From Sphingomonas aurantiaca (GTDB lineage Bacteria > Pseudomonadota > Alphaproteobacteria > Sphingomonadales > Sphingomonadaceae), in assembly GCF_003050705.1 (NCBI RefSeq), contig NZ_QAOG01000001.1:665105-729104 (forward strand): a DNA stretch of 64,000 bases, in the 5' to 3' direction. The notes beneath the pieces are model-generated. The model saw nothing but the letters and a program-made list of their open reading frames with translations. It was not told the origin of the DNA and did no database searches. How positions within the stretch are numbered: the first letter of the stretch is position 1; each line of letters starts with the position of its first letter. This document shows, piece after piece, positions 46,868 to 56,610 of the stretch. The translations under genes and the position numbers were made by a program.

Positions 46868-48184
46868 ATGTCAGCGCCCAACCTGCCCGCCTCGGACTTC
46901 GCCAACTCGCTCGCCGAGAGTCATCGGACCATCGTCATTCCCGAGGGCGCGTCGTTCTGGCGGCGGCTGTTCGCCTTTGTCGGGCCGGGCTACATGGTCG
47001 CGGTCGGCTATATGGACCCCGGCAACTGGGCGACCGACATCGCCGGCGGGTCCGCGTTCGGCTATACCCTGCTGTCGGTGGTGCTGCTGTCGAACCTGAT
47101 GGCGATGGTGCTGCAAGCGCTGTCCGCGCGGCTCGGGATCGTTGCCGGGCTCGATCTCGCCCAGGCCTGCCGCGCGCACTATTCGAAGCCGGTTTCGGTC
47201 GCGCTCTGGTTCTTCTGCGAAATCGCGATCATCGCCTGCGATCTCGCCGAAGTGCTCGGTACCGCGATCGCGCTGAAGCTGCTGTTCGGGTTCCCGCTGA
47301 TCTACGGCGTCGCGATCACCGTGCTCGACGTGTTCCTGATCCTCGCGCTGCAACGCTTCGGGTTCCGCAAGCTCGAGGCGTTCGTCGTCGCGTTGCTGGT
47401 CATCATCGCCGGCTGCTTCGTGTTCGAACTGTTCCTCGCGCGCCCCGACATGGCGGGCGTGCTGAGCGGGCTGGTGCCGACGACGCAGATCGTCACCAAC
47501 CCGGCGATGCTCTACATCGCGATCGGCATCCTCGGTGCGACCGTGATGCCGCACAATCTCTACCTCCACTCGTCGATCGTCCAGACGCGCGCGTTTGCGC
47601 GGGACGAGGCGGGCAAGCGCGACGCGATCACGATGGCGACGATCGACGGCACCGTCGCGCTGGGCCTCGCCTTCTTCATCAACGCCGCGATCCTGATCCT
47701 CGCGGCGGCGACCTTCCATGTCGCGGGGCGCACCGACGTCGCGGAGATCGATCAGGCGTATGAACTGCTCGCGCCGATGCTCGGCATGGGGGCGGCGAGC
47801 GTCCTGTTCGCAGTCGCGCTGCTGGCGTCGGGGCAGAACTCGACGGTGACGGGCACGCTCGCGGGGCAGATCGTGATGGAGGGCTTCCTCAACCTGCGCA
47901 TGCCCGTCTGGGCGCGGCGACTGGTGACCCGGCTTCTCGCTATCGTTCCCGCGGTGTTCGTGATTGGTGCGACGGGCGATTCGGGCGCGACGAAATTGCT
48001 GGTGCTGAGTCAGGTCGTGCTCAGCCTCCAGCTGCCGTTCGCGGTCGTGCCGCTCGTCAAGTTCACCGGCGACCGCACGATCATGGGTGATCTGGTAAGC
48101 CCGGCCTGGCTGAAGATCCTCGCCTGGGGAATCGCCGCGGTGATCATCGGGCTGAATGCGACGCTGTTGGTCGGAATGCTCTAG
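46868..48184 (+). CDS. mntH: Nramp family divalent metal transporter
   Basis: Proton-coupled importer of Mn2+ and Fe2+ in the inner membrane. 438 residues, about 11 hydrophobic helices. The first-helix metal site MDPGNWATD (about 56-64) and the sixth-helix site [10 protein letters not shown] (about 229-238) are intact. The ATG at 46868 gives a normal N-terminus; the open frame extends upstream to 46781 through repeat DNA and is probably not translated. The stop codon shares a CTAG with the stop of the convergent flippase gene. Confidence 0.94.
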   Translation: MSAPNLPASDFANSLAESHRTIVIPEGASFWRRLFAFVGPGYMVAVGYMDPGNWATDIAGGSAFGYTLLSVVLLSNLMAMVLQALSARLGIVAGLDLAQACRAHYSKPVSVALWFFCEIAIIACDLAEVLGTAIALKLLFGFPLIYGVAITVLDVFLILALQRFGFRKLEAFVVALLVIIAGCFVFELFLARPDMAGVLSGLVPTTQIVTNPAMLYIAIGILGATVMPHNLYLHSSIVQTRAFARDEAGKRDAITMATIDGTVALGLAFFINAAILILAAATFHVAGRTDVAEIDQAYELLAPMLGMGAASVLFAVALLASGQNSTVTGTLAGQIVMEGFLNLRMPVWARRLVTRLLAIVPAVFVIGATGDSGATKLLVLSQVVLSLQLPFAVVPLVKFTGDRTIMGDLVSPAWLKILAWGIAAVIIGLNATLLVGML

Positions 48185-49695
48185 GCGACCGGCGCACCGG
48201 CGTTGGGGAGGCTGGCGTCCTTGGCGGGCTTCTTAGCGAACAGCGCGCGATCTGCCGGCCCGAACGCGTATTTCCACAGGATGTAGAGATAGGTCGCAGC
48301 GATGGCAGGCTCGCCGACGGCCAGTTCGACCCATTCGTAGCGCTTGGGAAGCGCGGTGAACCCCGCCCCAACGACGATCGCCGCGAGCGCGGCCCAGACC
48401 AGCGGCCAGCGCCACGGCGACACGTTCGCGCCCAGCAGGTGACCGAGCAGCTTGGACTTGATGATCGACGTCAGCGCCACCGACAGCATCAGCGCGATCG
48501 CCGGCCCCGCTGCCTGGTAGTTGACCGGATAGCCCAAGCGACGGATCGCGAAGATCAGCGCAAAGCTCAGGGCGATCTGGAAGGCGAGCATCGCCGCCGA
48601 GATCATCAGGTTGCGGTGGCGCGCGATGTAGACGAGCGCCGATTCGCAGACCGCACCGGTCGAGGCAAGGAATTCGGCCGTCAGCAGGAACGCGAGCGCG
48701 GCGGTGCCCGCGACGAACTGCGGGCCAACCACGCCCATTACCGCCTCGCCGGGGATCGAGCCCATCAGCGCAAGACCGCCTTGCGCGGCCATGATCCAGA
48801 ACGCGACCTGGCGGACCTGATTGGCGATCGCGGCGCGGTCGTTGATCGCGAGGCTGTGCGTGATGACGGGGCCGAGGATCGGATCGAAGCTGGTCTTCAG
48901 CTTCTGCGGCAGGGATGCGACCTGCTGCGCCATGTAGTAGATGCCGACGACCTTCGGCTCGAACATCACGCCGAGGATGAAGCGGTCGACGTTGCGGCTG
49001 CCCCATTCGAGGATGTCGGCACCGGCAAGCGGCACGTTGGCGCGCGCGAGCGCGTAGAGCGGGCGCAGATGCGGCGACCAGCCGCGCGGCACGCCGTAGC
49101 TGCGCAGGAACGGCACGAGGCTCGCGATCAGCGCCGCGGTCATCGACGCGACATAGCTGAGCACGAGCCCGTCGCGGATCGTGAAGTAGGAGAAGGCCCA
49201 GGCGGCGATCGAGATCGTCCATGGCTCGACCACCGCGCGCGCGGTCACCGCTGCCTTGACGTTGAGGCGATAGGCGAGGGCTGCAAGGCTGACGTCGGAC
49301 CAGGCGATCGCGACGATGATCAGCGGCAGGAACCGGTCCAGCCCGGTGATCGCGCTGTTCGGGTACATGATCTGCGGGAAGGTGCAGAGGACGGCGCTGG
49401 CGATGAGCGAGGCGACGAAGGCGACCGCCATCGCATCCCACACGACGTTGGCGTGCGGGCGATCCGCGCTGCTGAGCGCCTGTGCGAGCCCGCGCTTGAG
49501 GCCAAGCGTCGCCAGCAACGCGGCGAGTTCGACCACCACGACCGCGATCGCGAACCGGCCGACCAGGTCGGGCCCGTAGATGCGACCGGCGATGAACAGG
49601 AACGGGATGCGCGCGGCGAGGCGGAGGACGAAGCCCGCGATGTTGGTGCGACCGCCCTTGGCGAGCGTGTCGATATCCTGCGTGGATTCGGTCAC
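48181..49695 (-). CDS. Polysaccharide flippase (Wzx/MATE-like, oligosaccharide flippase family)
   Basis: 504-residue multi-pass protein (about 12-14 helices) resembling polysaccharide biosynthesis exporters: [20 protein letters not shown] at the N-terminus, [20 protein letters not shown] and paired helical repeats. Members flip lipid-linked saccharides across the inner membrane. It stands alone, without glycosyltransferases nearby, so the substrate is unknown. The GTG at 49695 is preferred; the open frame upstream is Arg-rich and looks non-coding. It ends on a palindromic CTAG shared with mntH. Confidence 0.85.
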   Translation of the reverse strand: MTESTQDIDTLAKGGRTNIAGFVLRLAARIPFLFIAGRIYGPDLVGRFAIAVVVVELAALLATLGLKRGLAQALSSADRPHANVVWDAMAVAFVASLIASAVLCTFPQIMYPNSAITGLDRFLPLIIVAIAWSDVSLAALAYRLNVKAAVTARAVVEPWTISIAAWAFSYFTIRDGLVLSYVASMTAALIASLVPFLRSYGVPRGWSPHLRPLYALARANVPLAGADILEWGSRNVDRFILGVMFEPKVVGIYYMAQQVASLPQKLKTSFDPILGPVITHSLAINDRAAIANQVRQVAFWIMAAQGGLALMGSIPGEAVMGVVGPQFVAGTAALAFLLTAEFLASTGAVCESALVYIARHRNLMISAAMLAFQIALSFALIFAIRRLGYPVNYQAAGPAIALMLSVALTSIIKSKLLGHLLGANVSPWRWPLVWAALAAIVVGAGFTALPKRYEWVELAVGEPAIAATYLYILWKYAFGPADRALFAKKPAKDASLPNAGAPVA

Positions 49696-49813
49696 GGGCG
49701 GGCGCCGTTGGTGCGGCGCGCGGCGGCAAAGCCGCGTCGTCGGTCGGAGCAAGCGCTCCGCCGGCCGCGCTTGTGCGAGTCAGCCGGGCGCGGCCGGCTG
49801 CCGCCCTGCGCGA

Positions 49814-52588
49814 TCAATGTGCCGCGCCCCAGCTCAGGCCGGTGCCGATTTCGATGCCGAGCGGCACGTCGAGCGTGACCGCCGGCGTCGCGGCGTTGGC
49901 CATCACGCGTTCGATCACGGGCTTGGCCGCCTCGACATCGCCCTCGGGCAGTTCGAACACGAGTTCGTCGTGGACCTGGAGCAGCATGCGCACGTTGGGC
50001 AGCCCGGCTTCGAGCAGTGCAGGGCCCATGCGGACCATCGCGCGCTTGATGATGTCCGCGCTCGTCCCCTGGATCGGGGCGTTGATCGCGGCGCGCTCGG
50101 CGCCCTGGCGTTCGTGCTGGATCTTCGAGCGGATCCGCGGGAAATGCGTTTTCCGCCCGAACAGCGTCGTCGTGAACCCTGTAGCGCGGACGCTTTCGGT
50201 GGTGTCGACGATGTAGCTGGAGATGCCGGGGAAGCGATCGAAATAGCGGTCGATCATCGCCTGCGCCTCGTCCGCGCTCACGTCGAGCCGACCGGCGAGC
50301 CCCCAGCGCGAGATGCCGTAGAGGATCGCGAAGTTGATCGTCTTGGCGCGGCCGCGCGTGTCGCGGTTGACCTCGCCGAACAGCTCCTGCGCGGTGAGGC
50401 TGTGGATGTCGTCGCCGTTCGCGAACGCCTGCTTCAGCGCAGGCACGTTGGCCATGTGCGCGGCCAGCCGCAGCTCGATCTGCGAGTAATCGGCGGCGAG
50501 GATGACGTTGCCGGGCTCGGCGACGAACGCGTCGCGGATCTGGCGGCCGATCTCGGTGCGGATCGGGATGTTCTGGAGATTGGGATCGGTCGACGACAGC
50601 CGCCCTGTCTGCGCGCCGGTCAGCGAGTAGGAGGTGTGGACGCGGCCTGTCGCCGGGTTGATCTGCGCCTGCAACGCATCGGTATAGGTCGATTTCAGCT
50701 TCGACAGCTGGCGCCAGTCGAGCACCTTGCGCGCGATTACCGCGCCGGGCGAATCCTTGTCCGCAGCGATCCGTTCGAGTTCGGTGACGTCGGTCGAATA
50801 GACCCCGGACTTGCCCTTGCGGCCGCCCTTGATCCCCATCTTCTCGAACAGCACGTCGCCAAGCTGCTTCGGGCTGCCGATCGTGAACGGCGCGCCAGCG
50901 AGCGCGTGGATCTCGGTTTCGAGGCTCGCCATCTGGCCGGCGAACTCGGTCGAGAGCCGCGACAGCTTCGCGGCGTCGACCTTGATCCCGTGCATCTCCA
51001 TCTGCGCGATGACGGGGACGAGTGGGCGGTCGACCATCTCGTAGACGCGGGTCGAGCCCTCGGCGGGCAGGCGGCGCTTGAACCGGCGCCAGAGGCGGAG
51101 CGTCACGTCCGCGTCCTCGGCGGCATAGTGGGTCGCGGCCTTGAGGTCGATTTCGTTGAAGGTCCGCTGCGACTTGCCGGTGCCGACCACGTCCTTGAAC
51201 GCGATGCAAGTGTGAGAGAGGTGCGTGGCGGCGAGTTCGTCCATGCCGTGGCCGTGCAGCCCTGCGTCGAGATCGAAGCTCATCAGGATCGTGTCGTCGA
51301 ACGGCGCGATCGTCACGCCGCCGGTGGCCGCATAGGCGCGGGCGAGGACGATCATGTCGTATTTGAGATTGTGGCCGATCTTCAGGATGCTCGGATCCTC
51401 CAGCAACGGCTTCATCTTCGCGAGCACGATCGCGCGGTCTATCTGGACCGGGTTTTCCGCGAGCAGATCGGTGCCGCCATGCGCGATAGGAACGTAGCAG
51501 GCGAGGTTCGGATGCAGCGCCAGGCTGATTCCGACGAGATCCGCGCGCGTCGCGTCGATCCCGGTCGTCTCGGTGTCGATCGCGATCCAGCCCTGGTGCC
51601 GCGCGATCGTGATCCAGCGATCGAGCGCGGCTTCGTCGACCACCGTTTCATAGTCGTCGTGCTTGCAGGGCTCGTCTGCGTCCATGTCCGCCACGACGGG
51701 CGACTCGGCGACCGGCGCCTCGGCCACTGCCGACAATTTGGCGATCAGCGACTTGAAGCCGTGATGCTCGAGGAACGCGCGCAAGGGTGCGTCGGGGATG
51801 CCCTTGAGCTCGAGATCCTCGAGCGGCTCGGGCAGCGCGACGTCGCATTTGAGCGAGACGAGCACCTTCGACAGCCGGGCCATCTCGGCATGCTCGATCA
51901 GATTGTCGCGCAGCTTGCTCTTCTTCATGCCGTCGGCGGCGGCGAGCACCGATTCGAGATCGCCATGCTCGAGGATCAGCTTGGCGGCGGTCTTGGGGCC
52001 GACGCCGGGGACGCCGGGCACGTTGTCGACGCTGTCGCCCATCAGCGCGAGCACGTCGCCGAGCTGCGCGGGCGTAATGCCGAAGAACTTCTCCGCGACA
52101 TGCTCGGGGCCGAGCCGGCGGTTGTTCATCGTGTCGTACATGTCGAGCCCGGGCTCGATCAGCTGCATCAGGTCCTTGTCCGACGAGACGATCGTGACCG
52201 ACCAGCCCTGCGCCAGCGCCGCCTTCGAGTAACAGGCGATGATGTCGTCGGCCTCGAGCCCCTCGGTCTCGATGCACGGCAGCGAGAAGGCGCGCGTGGC
52301 GTCGCGGATCATCGGGAATTGCGGGATCAGATCGGCGGGGGCGGGGGGCCGCTGCGCCTTGTACTTGTCGTAGAGATCGTTGCGGAAGGTCTTCGACGAC
52401 TTGTCGAGGATGACCGCCATGTGCGTGGGGCCGTCGGCGGCGTGGACCTCGTCCGCGAGCTTCCACAGCATGGTGGTATAGCCATAGACCGCGCCGACCG
52501 GCTCGCCATGCTTGTTGGTGAGCGGCGGCAGCCGGTGATAGGCGCGGAAGATATAGCCGGAGCCGTCGACGAGATAGAGATGGGGCAT
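49814..52588 (-). CDS. polA: DNA polymerase I
   Basis: Repair and Okazaki-fragment polymerase. 924 residues in three domains: 5'-3' exonuclease (about 1-290; YLVDGSGYIFRAYH, SSDKDLMQLI, GVPGVGPKTAAKLI), 3'-5' exonuclease with an intact IDTETTGID and YAAEDADVTLRLW (about 335-520), and polymerase (about 545-924; motif A LAADYSQIELRLAA, motif B RGRAKTINFAILYGIS, motif C LLQVHDELVFELPEG). All catalytic acids are visible. The ATG at 52588 starts at the conserved MPHLYLVDG; the extension to 52624 is not used. Confidence 0.97.
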   Translation of the reverse strand: MPHLYLVDGSGYIFRAYHRLPPLTNKHGEPVGAVYGYTTMLWKLADEVHAADGPTHMAVILDKSSKTFRNDLYDKYKAQRPPAPADLIPQFPMIRDATRAFSLPCIETEGLEADDIIACYSKAALAQGWSVTIVSSDKDLMQLIEPGLDMYDTMNNRRLGPEHVAEKFFGITPAQLGDVLALMGDSVDNVPGVPGVGPKTAAKLILEHGDLESVLAAADGMKKSKLRDNLIEHAEMARLSKVLVSLKCDVALPEPLEDLELKGIPDAPLRAFLEHHGFKSLIAKLSAVAEAPVAESPVVADMDADEPCKHDDYETVVDEAALDRWITIARHQGWIAIDTETTGIDATRADLVGISLALHPNLACYVPIAHGGTDLLAENPVQIDRAIVLAKMKPLLEDPSILKIGHNLKYDMIVLARAYAATGGVTIAPFDDTILMSFDLDAGLHGHGMDELAATHLSHTCIAFKDVVGTGKSQRTFNEIDLKAATHYAAEDADVTLRLWRRFKRRLPAEGSTRVYEMVDRPLVPVIAQMEMHGIKVDAAKLSRLSTEFAGQMASLETEIHALAGAPFTIGSPKQLGDVLFEKMGIKGGRKGKSGVYSTDVTELERIAADKDSPGAVIARKVLDWRQLSKLKSTYTDALQAQINPATGRVHTSYSLTGAQTGRLSSTDPNLQNIPIRTEIGRQIRDAFVAEPGNVILAADYSQIELRLAAHMANVPALKQAFANGDDIHSLTAQELFGEVNRDTRGRAKTINFAILYGISRWGLAGRLDVSADEAQAMIDRYFDRFPGISSYIVDTTESVRATGFTTTLFGRKTHFPRIRSKIQHERQGAERAAINAPIQGTSADIIKRAMVRMGPALLEAGLPNVRMLLQVHDELVFELPEGDVEAAKPVIERVMANAATPAVTLDVPLGIEIGTGLSWGAAH

Positions 52589-52721
52589 CGCGCGCGGTCT
52601 AGCGGATGCGGGGGCGCGGACCAATGGGCGAAGCGTGGTTGTTGGGTATCAGGTGGGGAGAAAAGCGATGGGGTGTTGGGGGGGGCTACTCGTTCCGAAC
52701 CGAGTACTGCCGCTAGCCAAG

Positions 52722-52829
52722 CACCACCCCGGCGAAGGCCGGGGCCCAATCGGGGGACGGTGATGACGGAGCGGTGCGCGTCGTCACGACAACCTTTCCA
52801 TTTGGACCCCGGCCTTCGCCGGGGTGGAG
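52722..52829. repeat. REPIN-like pair, CCGGCGAAGGCCGGGG family
   Basis: CACCACCCCGGCGAAGGCCG with mirror arm faces TTTGGACCCCGGCCTTCGCC across about 50 bases. Same family and similar interior (CCTTTCCA near the right unit) as 12807-12916. Confidence 0.85.
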
Positions 52830-52879
52830 GCATAGGCTTGGAGAATGCTGCGTCGCTTTCCCGCTACGTTCTACCAACC

Positions 52880-52962
52880 TGTTCTCCCGCGAAGGCGGGA
52901 GTCCAGGGGTCGCAGGCGGTATCGTATGTGGCTCCTGGGCCCCCGCGGTCGCGGGGGAACAA
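52880..52962. repeat. REPIN-like pair, CTCCCGCGAAGGCGGGAG family
   Basis: TGTTCTCCCGCGAAGGCGGG faces CCCCCGCGGTCGCGGGGGAA with inner arms GTCCAGGG and CTCCTGGG. It lies 50 bases from the previous pair and ends 4 bases before the oxygenase stop. Confidence 0.8.
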
Positions 52963-52965
52963 GTG

Positions 52966-53922
52966 TTACTTCTTGATTAGGCCGATCTCGACCAGTCTTT
53001 CGTACAGGTAGTCGTGTGCGGTGATCGGCGTCGGGTAGCGGTTCGCATTGTCCGGCGTGATCGTGCCCGGCAGCGTCTCGATCAGGAAATCGGGGGCGGG
53101 ATGCAGGAAGAACGGCATCGAATAGCGCGAATGGCCGCGGCGTTCGGGCGGCGGGTTGACGACGCGGTGCGTGGTCGACGGCAGCACGTTGTTGGTCAGC
53201 CGCTGGAGCATGTCGCCGACGTTGACGACCATCGCGCCCTCGGGCGGCTTGATCGACAGCCAGCGACCGTTCGCGCGGTCGAGCAGTTCGAGCCCGGCTT
53301 CCTCGGCGCCGAGCAGCAGCGTGATGAGGTTGATATCCTCATGCGCGCCGGCGCGGACGCCTTCGGCATCGGCGGGGATCGGCGGGTAGTGGAGCAGGCG
53401 CAGGATGCTGTTGCCGTCCTTGACCGCGGGATCGAACCAGTCGGGCTTCAGCTTCAGGTGGCGTGCGATCGCCGACAGCAGCTTGTCGCCCGCGCGGTCG
53501 AACGCGGCGAACAGCTCGAGGAACACCGGCTTGAAGCCCTCCGGCCGCGTCGGCCAGACGTTCGGGGCCATCGTGTCCGCATAGCGATGACCCTCGGGCA
53601 GCTCGCGACCGACGTGCCAGAACTCCTTGAGGTCGACGACCTTGGCGTCCTTGGCGATCTCGGTCTTGAACGGCGTGTAGCCGCGCGCACCGCCGCCGCC
53701 GGCGATGTGATAGCCGCGCTTCTCGTCCTCGGGCAGGTCGAACAGCAGTTTCGTCTCGGCCCAGGCGCGCTCGATCAGGTCGGCGGGGATGCCGTGATCG
53801 GCGACGATCGCAAAGCCGAACCGTTCGAACGATTCGCCGAACGCGGCGGCAAAGCCATCGGGGTCGGTGTCCTGCGTGGCGAGGCTGAGCGTCGGGACCT
53901 GGGCGGCGGGCGTGTCGAGCAT
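52966..53922 (-). CDS. Isopenicillin-N-synthase-like 2-oxoglutarate/Fe(II) oxygenase
   Basis: 318 residues of the non-haem iron oxygenase family. N-terminal DIOX region with FGFAIVADHGIP (about 35-46); jelly-roll core with iron ligands His194 and Asp196 (GAHEDINLITLL) and His252 (STTHRVVN), and the co-substrate RxS (about Arg266-Ser268). Many such bacterial proteins are of unknown substrate; antibiotic synthesis is not implied because no peptide synthetase is near. ATG at 53922. Its stop abuts a REPIN. Confidence 0.92.
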   Translation of the reverse strand: MLDTPAAQVPTLSLATQDTDPDGFAAAFGESFERFGFAIVADHGIPADLIERAWAETKLLFDLPEDEKRGYHIAGGGGARGYTPFKTEIAKDAKVVDLKEFWHVGRELPEGHRYADTMAPNVWPTRPEGFKPVFLELFAAFDRAGDKLLSAIARHLKLKPDWFDPAVKDGNSILRLLHYPPIPADAEGVRAGAHEDINLITLLLGAEEAGLELLDRANGRWLSIKPPEGAMVVNVGDMLQRLTNNVLPSTTHRVVNPPPERRGHSRYSMPFFLHPAPDFLIETLPGTITPDNANRYPTPITAHDYLYERLVEIGLIKK

Positions 53923-54061
53923 GGGGTGCGTGTCCGGATTGGTGGCCGTCCGATATAGGCGCTCGGGGAAGCCGTGCCAAATGCTAGGGTTAGCGCGAAC
54001 CGAGATTTCGACCGCCCCCCTGGTTTGAAGGGCAGGGATGTCAGGGCCGCGCTATTTTGCG

Positions 54062-54550
54062 TCAGCCGCTGATGACGATCGTGCCCGTCGCCTTGTCCGC
54101 GCCGTCGGGGGCAAGTTCGAGGCGGAAGGGCTTGTTGTCGTCGGTCGTGCCGATCAGGTTCTGGCCGTCCGCATGGACCTGGTAGCCGACCTTGCCGAGG
54201 CGTTGCGCGAACCAGTCGCGGACGATCGCTGGGGTGGCGGGAGCCGCAAACGCGACGCGGAGCCCGCCGGTCTTGTCGTCACCGACGATGTTCAGCGTCT
54301 TGATCGACGACCCCGGATACAGCCGCACGCCGTTCAGGTCGAAATCGCCGGCATTGACCTTGATCTTCGGCAGCTTCACCGAGCCCTGGAAGCCGGGGAC
54401 GTTGATCTTCATCTCGCCCGTCTCGCCGTTGATCGCGCCAAGGACATTGCCGCCATCGGCGTTGATCGACACCGATGCGCCCTCGTTCGACCGGTCGCAG
54501 GCGGACAGCGCGAACAGGCCGGCGGTGGCAAGCAGAAGGGGGCGGAACAT
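54062..54550 (-). CDS. Predicted lipoprotein of unknown function
   Basis: 162 residues with a lipoprotein signal: MFRPLLLATAGLFALSACDR, lipobox LSAC, acylated Cys about 18. The mature domain has GGNVLGAINGETGEMKINVP and a beta-rich PAIVRDWFAQRLGKVGYQVH segment, and ends TGTIVISG. Asp after the Cys would in enterobacteria favour inner-membrane retention; whether that rule holds here is not known. GGGAGA lies six bases before the ATG. It diverges from the MFS gene. I do not recognise a named family. Confidence 0.75.
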   Translation of the reverse strand: MFRPLLLATAGLFALSACDRSNEGASVSINADGGNVLGAINGETGEMKINVPGFQGSVKLPKIKVNAGDFDLNGVRLYPGSSIKTLNIVGDDKTGGLRVAFAAPATPAIVRDWFAQRLGKVGYQVHADGQNLIGTTDDNKPFRLELAPDGADKATGTIVISG

Positions 54551-54686
54551 GGCGGTCTCCCAAGTGTGTTGCGATCGCAATACAGATAGGGCGCACGGCC
54601 CGATCCCGCAATCGGGCATGCCCGGCACGGATTGCGCCGGTTGACGGGTTCCGCAAGACAGCCCGAGCGGGTAAGGCGCTGGCATC

Positions 54687-55946
54687 ATGCAGACCCAGGA
54701 CCCCCAATCCGACGCGCCGGCGATGCGTGGCGCGCCGATCGGCTTCGTCGAGTTCGTCGCGCTCGTCGCGTCGCTGATGTCGCTGACCGCACTCGGAATC
54801 GACTCGATGCTGCCGGCGCTCCCGGCGATCGGCGACTCGCTCGGCGTCGCGTCGGAGAACGGCCGACAGTTCGTCGTGACCGCGTTCATCATCGGCTTCG
54901 GCGTCGCGCAGCTCGTCCATGGCCCGCTCGCGGACCGGTTCGGGCGGCGGACCGTGCTGCTCTGGTCGCTGGCGCTCTACATCGTCGCGAACGTGGCGTG
55001 CGCCACCGCGGGAAGCTTCACGCTGTTGCTGGCGGCACGGGTGTTCGGCGGTGCGGTGATCGCAGCGGCGCGGGTGGCGACGATCGCGCTGGTGCGCGAT
55101 TGCTATCATGGGCGGGCGATGGCGCGGGTCATGTCGATCGCGTTCATGGTGTTCATGATCGTGCCGATCCTGGCGCCGACGTTCGGCTGGACGGTGCTGC
55201 AGTTCGGCGACTGGCGCGCGATCTTCTGGACCGTCGCGGTGCTGACGCTGGGCGTGCTCGTCTGGTTCTATCTCCGCATGCCCGAGACGCTGGCGCCCGA
55301 GAACGTCCTGCCGATCACGCCGAGCCGGATCTTCAGCGACTGGCGGCAGACGCTCGGCGACCGCAATTCGCTCGGCTACACGCTCGCCTCGACCGCGCTG
55401 ATGGGCGCGTTGTACGGCTATCTCAATTCGATCCAGCAGGTCATGGCGGACGTGTTTCACAAGCCCGGCCTGCTCGCGCTGATCTTCGCGACGACGTCGG
55501 TGACGATGGCGGCGTGCAACCTGCTCAACTCGCGCATCGTCATGCGGCTGGGGACCCGGCTGATCAGCCATGGCGCGCTGTCGGTGCTGATCCTGGTGTC
55601 GCTGGTCCATCTGTTCGCGATCGAGATCGGGTTCGAGACGCTGGTGAGCTTTGCGATCTTCCAGGCGCTGACGCTGGGCTGTTTCGGGCTGGCGACGTCG
55701 AACTTTTCGGCGATGGCGATGGAGAATATGGGGCGGATCGCGGGTACCGCATCGAGCGTGCAGGGGTTCCTGAGCGTCACCGTGGGCGCGGTCATCGGCG
55801 CGGTGATCGGGCAGGCGTTCGACGGGACCACCGTGCCGCTGGTCGCAGGCTTTCTGATCGCCGGGATCGCCGCGCTGGTCGCCATCCTCGTCACCGAGCG
55901 CGGGCGGTTGTTCCGGCCGGCATCCACGGCGCCGACGCGCGCTTGA
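54687..55946 (+). CDS. MFS transporter, Bcr/CflA drug-resistance family
   Basis: 419-residue, 12-helix proton antiporter. The first loop motif GPLADRFGRRTVLLWSLALY (about 79-98) is the major-facilitator A motif. TALGIDSMLPALPAIGDSLG near 35 is typical of the Bcr/CflA group, as is RDCYHGRAMARVMS (about 137-150). Members export drugs or small metabolites; the substrate here is unknown. AAGGCG precedes the ATG. A short hairpin at 55985-56001 follows. Confidence 0.92.
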   Translation: MQTQDPQSDAPAMRGAPIGFVEFVALVASLMSLTALGIDSMLPALPAIGDSLGVASENGRQFVVTAFIIGFGVAQLVHGPLADRFGRRTVLLWSLALYIVANVACATAGSFTLLLAARVFGGAVIAAARVATIALVRDCYHGRAMARVMSIAFMVFMIVPILAPTFGWTVLQFGDWRAIFWTVAVLTLGVLVWFYLRMPETLAPENVLPITPSRIFSDWRQTLGDRNSLGYTLASTALMGALYGYLNSIQQVMADVFHKPGLLALIFATTSVTMAACNLLNSRIVMRLGTRLISHGALSVLILVSLVHLFAIEIGFETLVSFAIFQALTLGCFGLATSNFSAMAMENMGRIAGTASSVQGFLSVTVGAVIGAVIGQAFDGTTVPLVAGFLIAGIAALVAILVTERGRLFRPASTAPTRA

Positions 55947-55984
55947 AGGAACCACCGCGCACGTCCACCGTTCGCATCGGGTAG

Positions 55985-56001
55985 GCCCGCACCGTGCGGG
56001 C
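55985..56001. terminator. Short palindromic hairpin after the MFS gene
   Basis: GCCCGCAC-C-GTGCGGGC can pair over 7 bases with a tight loop. There is no T-run. It may be a weak terminator or a regulatory hairpin before the acidic protein gene. Confidence 0.3.
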
Positions 56002-56025
56002 GTCCTGGAACGAGGGAGTGTGACC

Positions 56026-56370
56026 ATGGGCGGACATCAGGTGCCGAGTGCCGGATCGGGCGACGACGGCTATGACGAAGAAGGCTATGACGAGAGCCAG
56101 CGCGCCGAGATCCTCGAGGCCACGCGCAATGGACCGAGCGACGGCGTCATCCTGACCGACCTCGATCCCGACCTGGGCGAGGACGACACGGACGACGAGT
56201 CGATCGACGAGACCGCGATGGACTCCGAAGAGGTCGGCGAGACCGATTCCTCGGTCACGATGGACGAGGACGACATGGACGAGGACGACGTCCAGGACGA
56301 ACTCGATGACGGCAGCATCGACGAGGACGAGGATCTCAAGGACGCCGACGACGTCGCGCTGAAGCCCTGA
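56026..56370 (+). CDS. Highly acidic hypothetical protein
   Basis: 114 residues, of which roughly 40 percent are Asp or Glu, with only a handful of basic residues. The C-terminal half is built from D/E clusters around DEDDMDEDDVQDELDD. No hydrophobic core or signal peptide, so it is probably disordered and cytosolic, possibly binding basic proteins or divalent ions. GAGGGAG lies 7 bases before the ATG, which supports translation; a GTG at 56020 is the alternative. I know no family for it, and acidic low-complexity sequence gives misleading matches. Confidence 0.65.
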   Translation: MGGHQVPSAGSGDDGYDEEGYDESQRAEILEATRNGPSDGVILTDLDPDLGEDDTDDESIDETAMDSEEVGETDSSVTMDEDDMDEDDVQDELDDGSIDEDEDLKDADDVALKP

Positions 56371-56403
56371 ACGATCCGCGACGCGCCCGGACTGGGTGCG
56401 TCG

Positions 56404-56610
56404 CTATTCCCCCGCGTTCGCGAGCACAGCGAGGTCGCGGGGATCGAATGTCGCGCCGGTCGCATCGGTAGGCTGCGCGGCAGTCCGGTCCGGCATCGTC
56501 TTGGGCTGCGGTTCCGGCGCATCGCCAGCGACGTCGTATGCGGTCCACAGGATCCCCGCGGACCAGAACAACGCCGCCCAACGGCTGCGGAAAAGCCTCG
56601 AAAATCCCAT
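56404..56610 (-). CDS. Small single-pass membrane protein, hypothetical
   Basis: 68 residues: MGFSRLFRSRWAALFWSAGI starts a basic cap and one membrane helix (about 11-28), followed by a polar Pro/Thr/Asp-rich tail (PEPQPKTMPDRTAAQPTDAT). The positive-inside rule places the tail in the periplasm. No strong ribosome-binding site. The arrangement looks like a real small gene, but conservation should decide. It converges with the acidic protein gene. Confidence 0.5.
   Translation of the reverse strand: MGFSRLFRSRWAALFWSAGILWTAYDVAGDAPEPQPKTMPDRTAAQPTDATGATFDPRDLAVLANAGE

Larger units (their letters stand above)
52589..52965. other. Gene-free stretch with two REPIN pairs
   Basis: 377 bases between the divergently read polA start and the 2OG oxygenase stop (both minus strand). 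It holds two repeat pairs of different families back to back (52722-52829 and 52880-52962), plus an imperfect palindrome TACTCGTTCCGAACCGAGTA (52688-52707). No open frame with coding character was found. The polA promoter should lie in the first 130 bases, but none is obvious. Confidence 0.7.

Noticed and set aside
52966..53922. Beta-lactam biosynthesis gene
   Set aside because: The isopenicillin-N-synthase resemblance is at family level only; no peptide synthetase or related genes adjacent.
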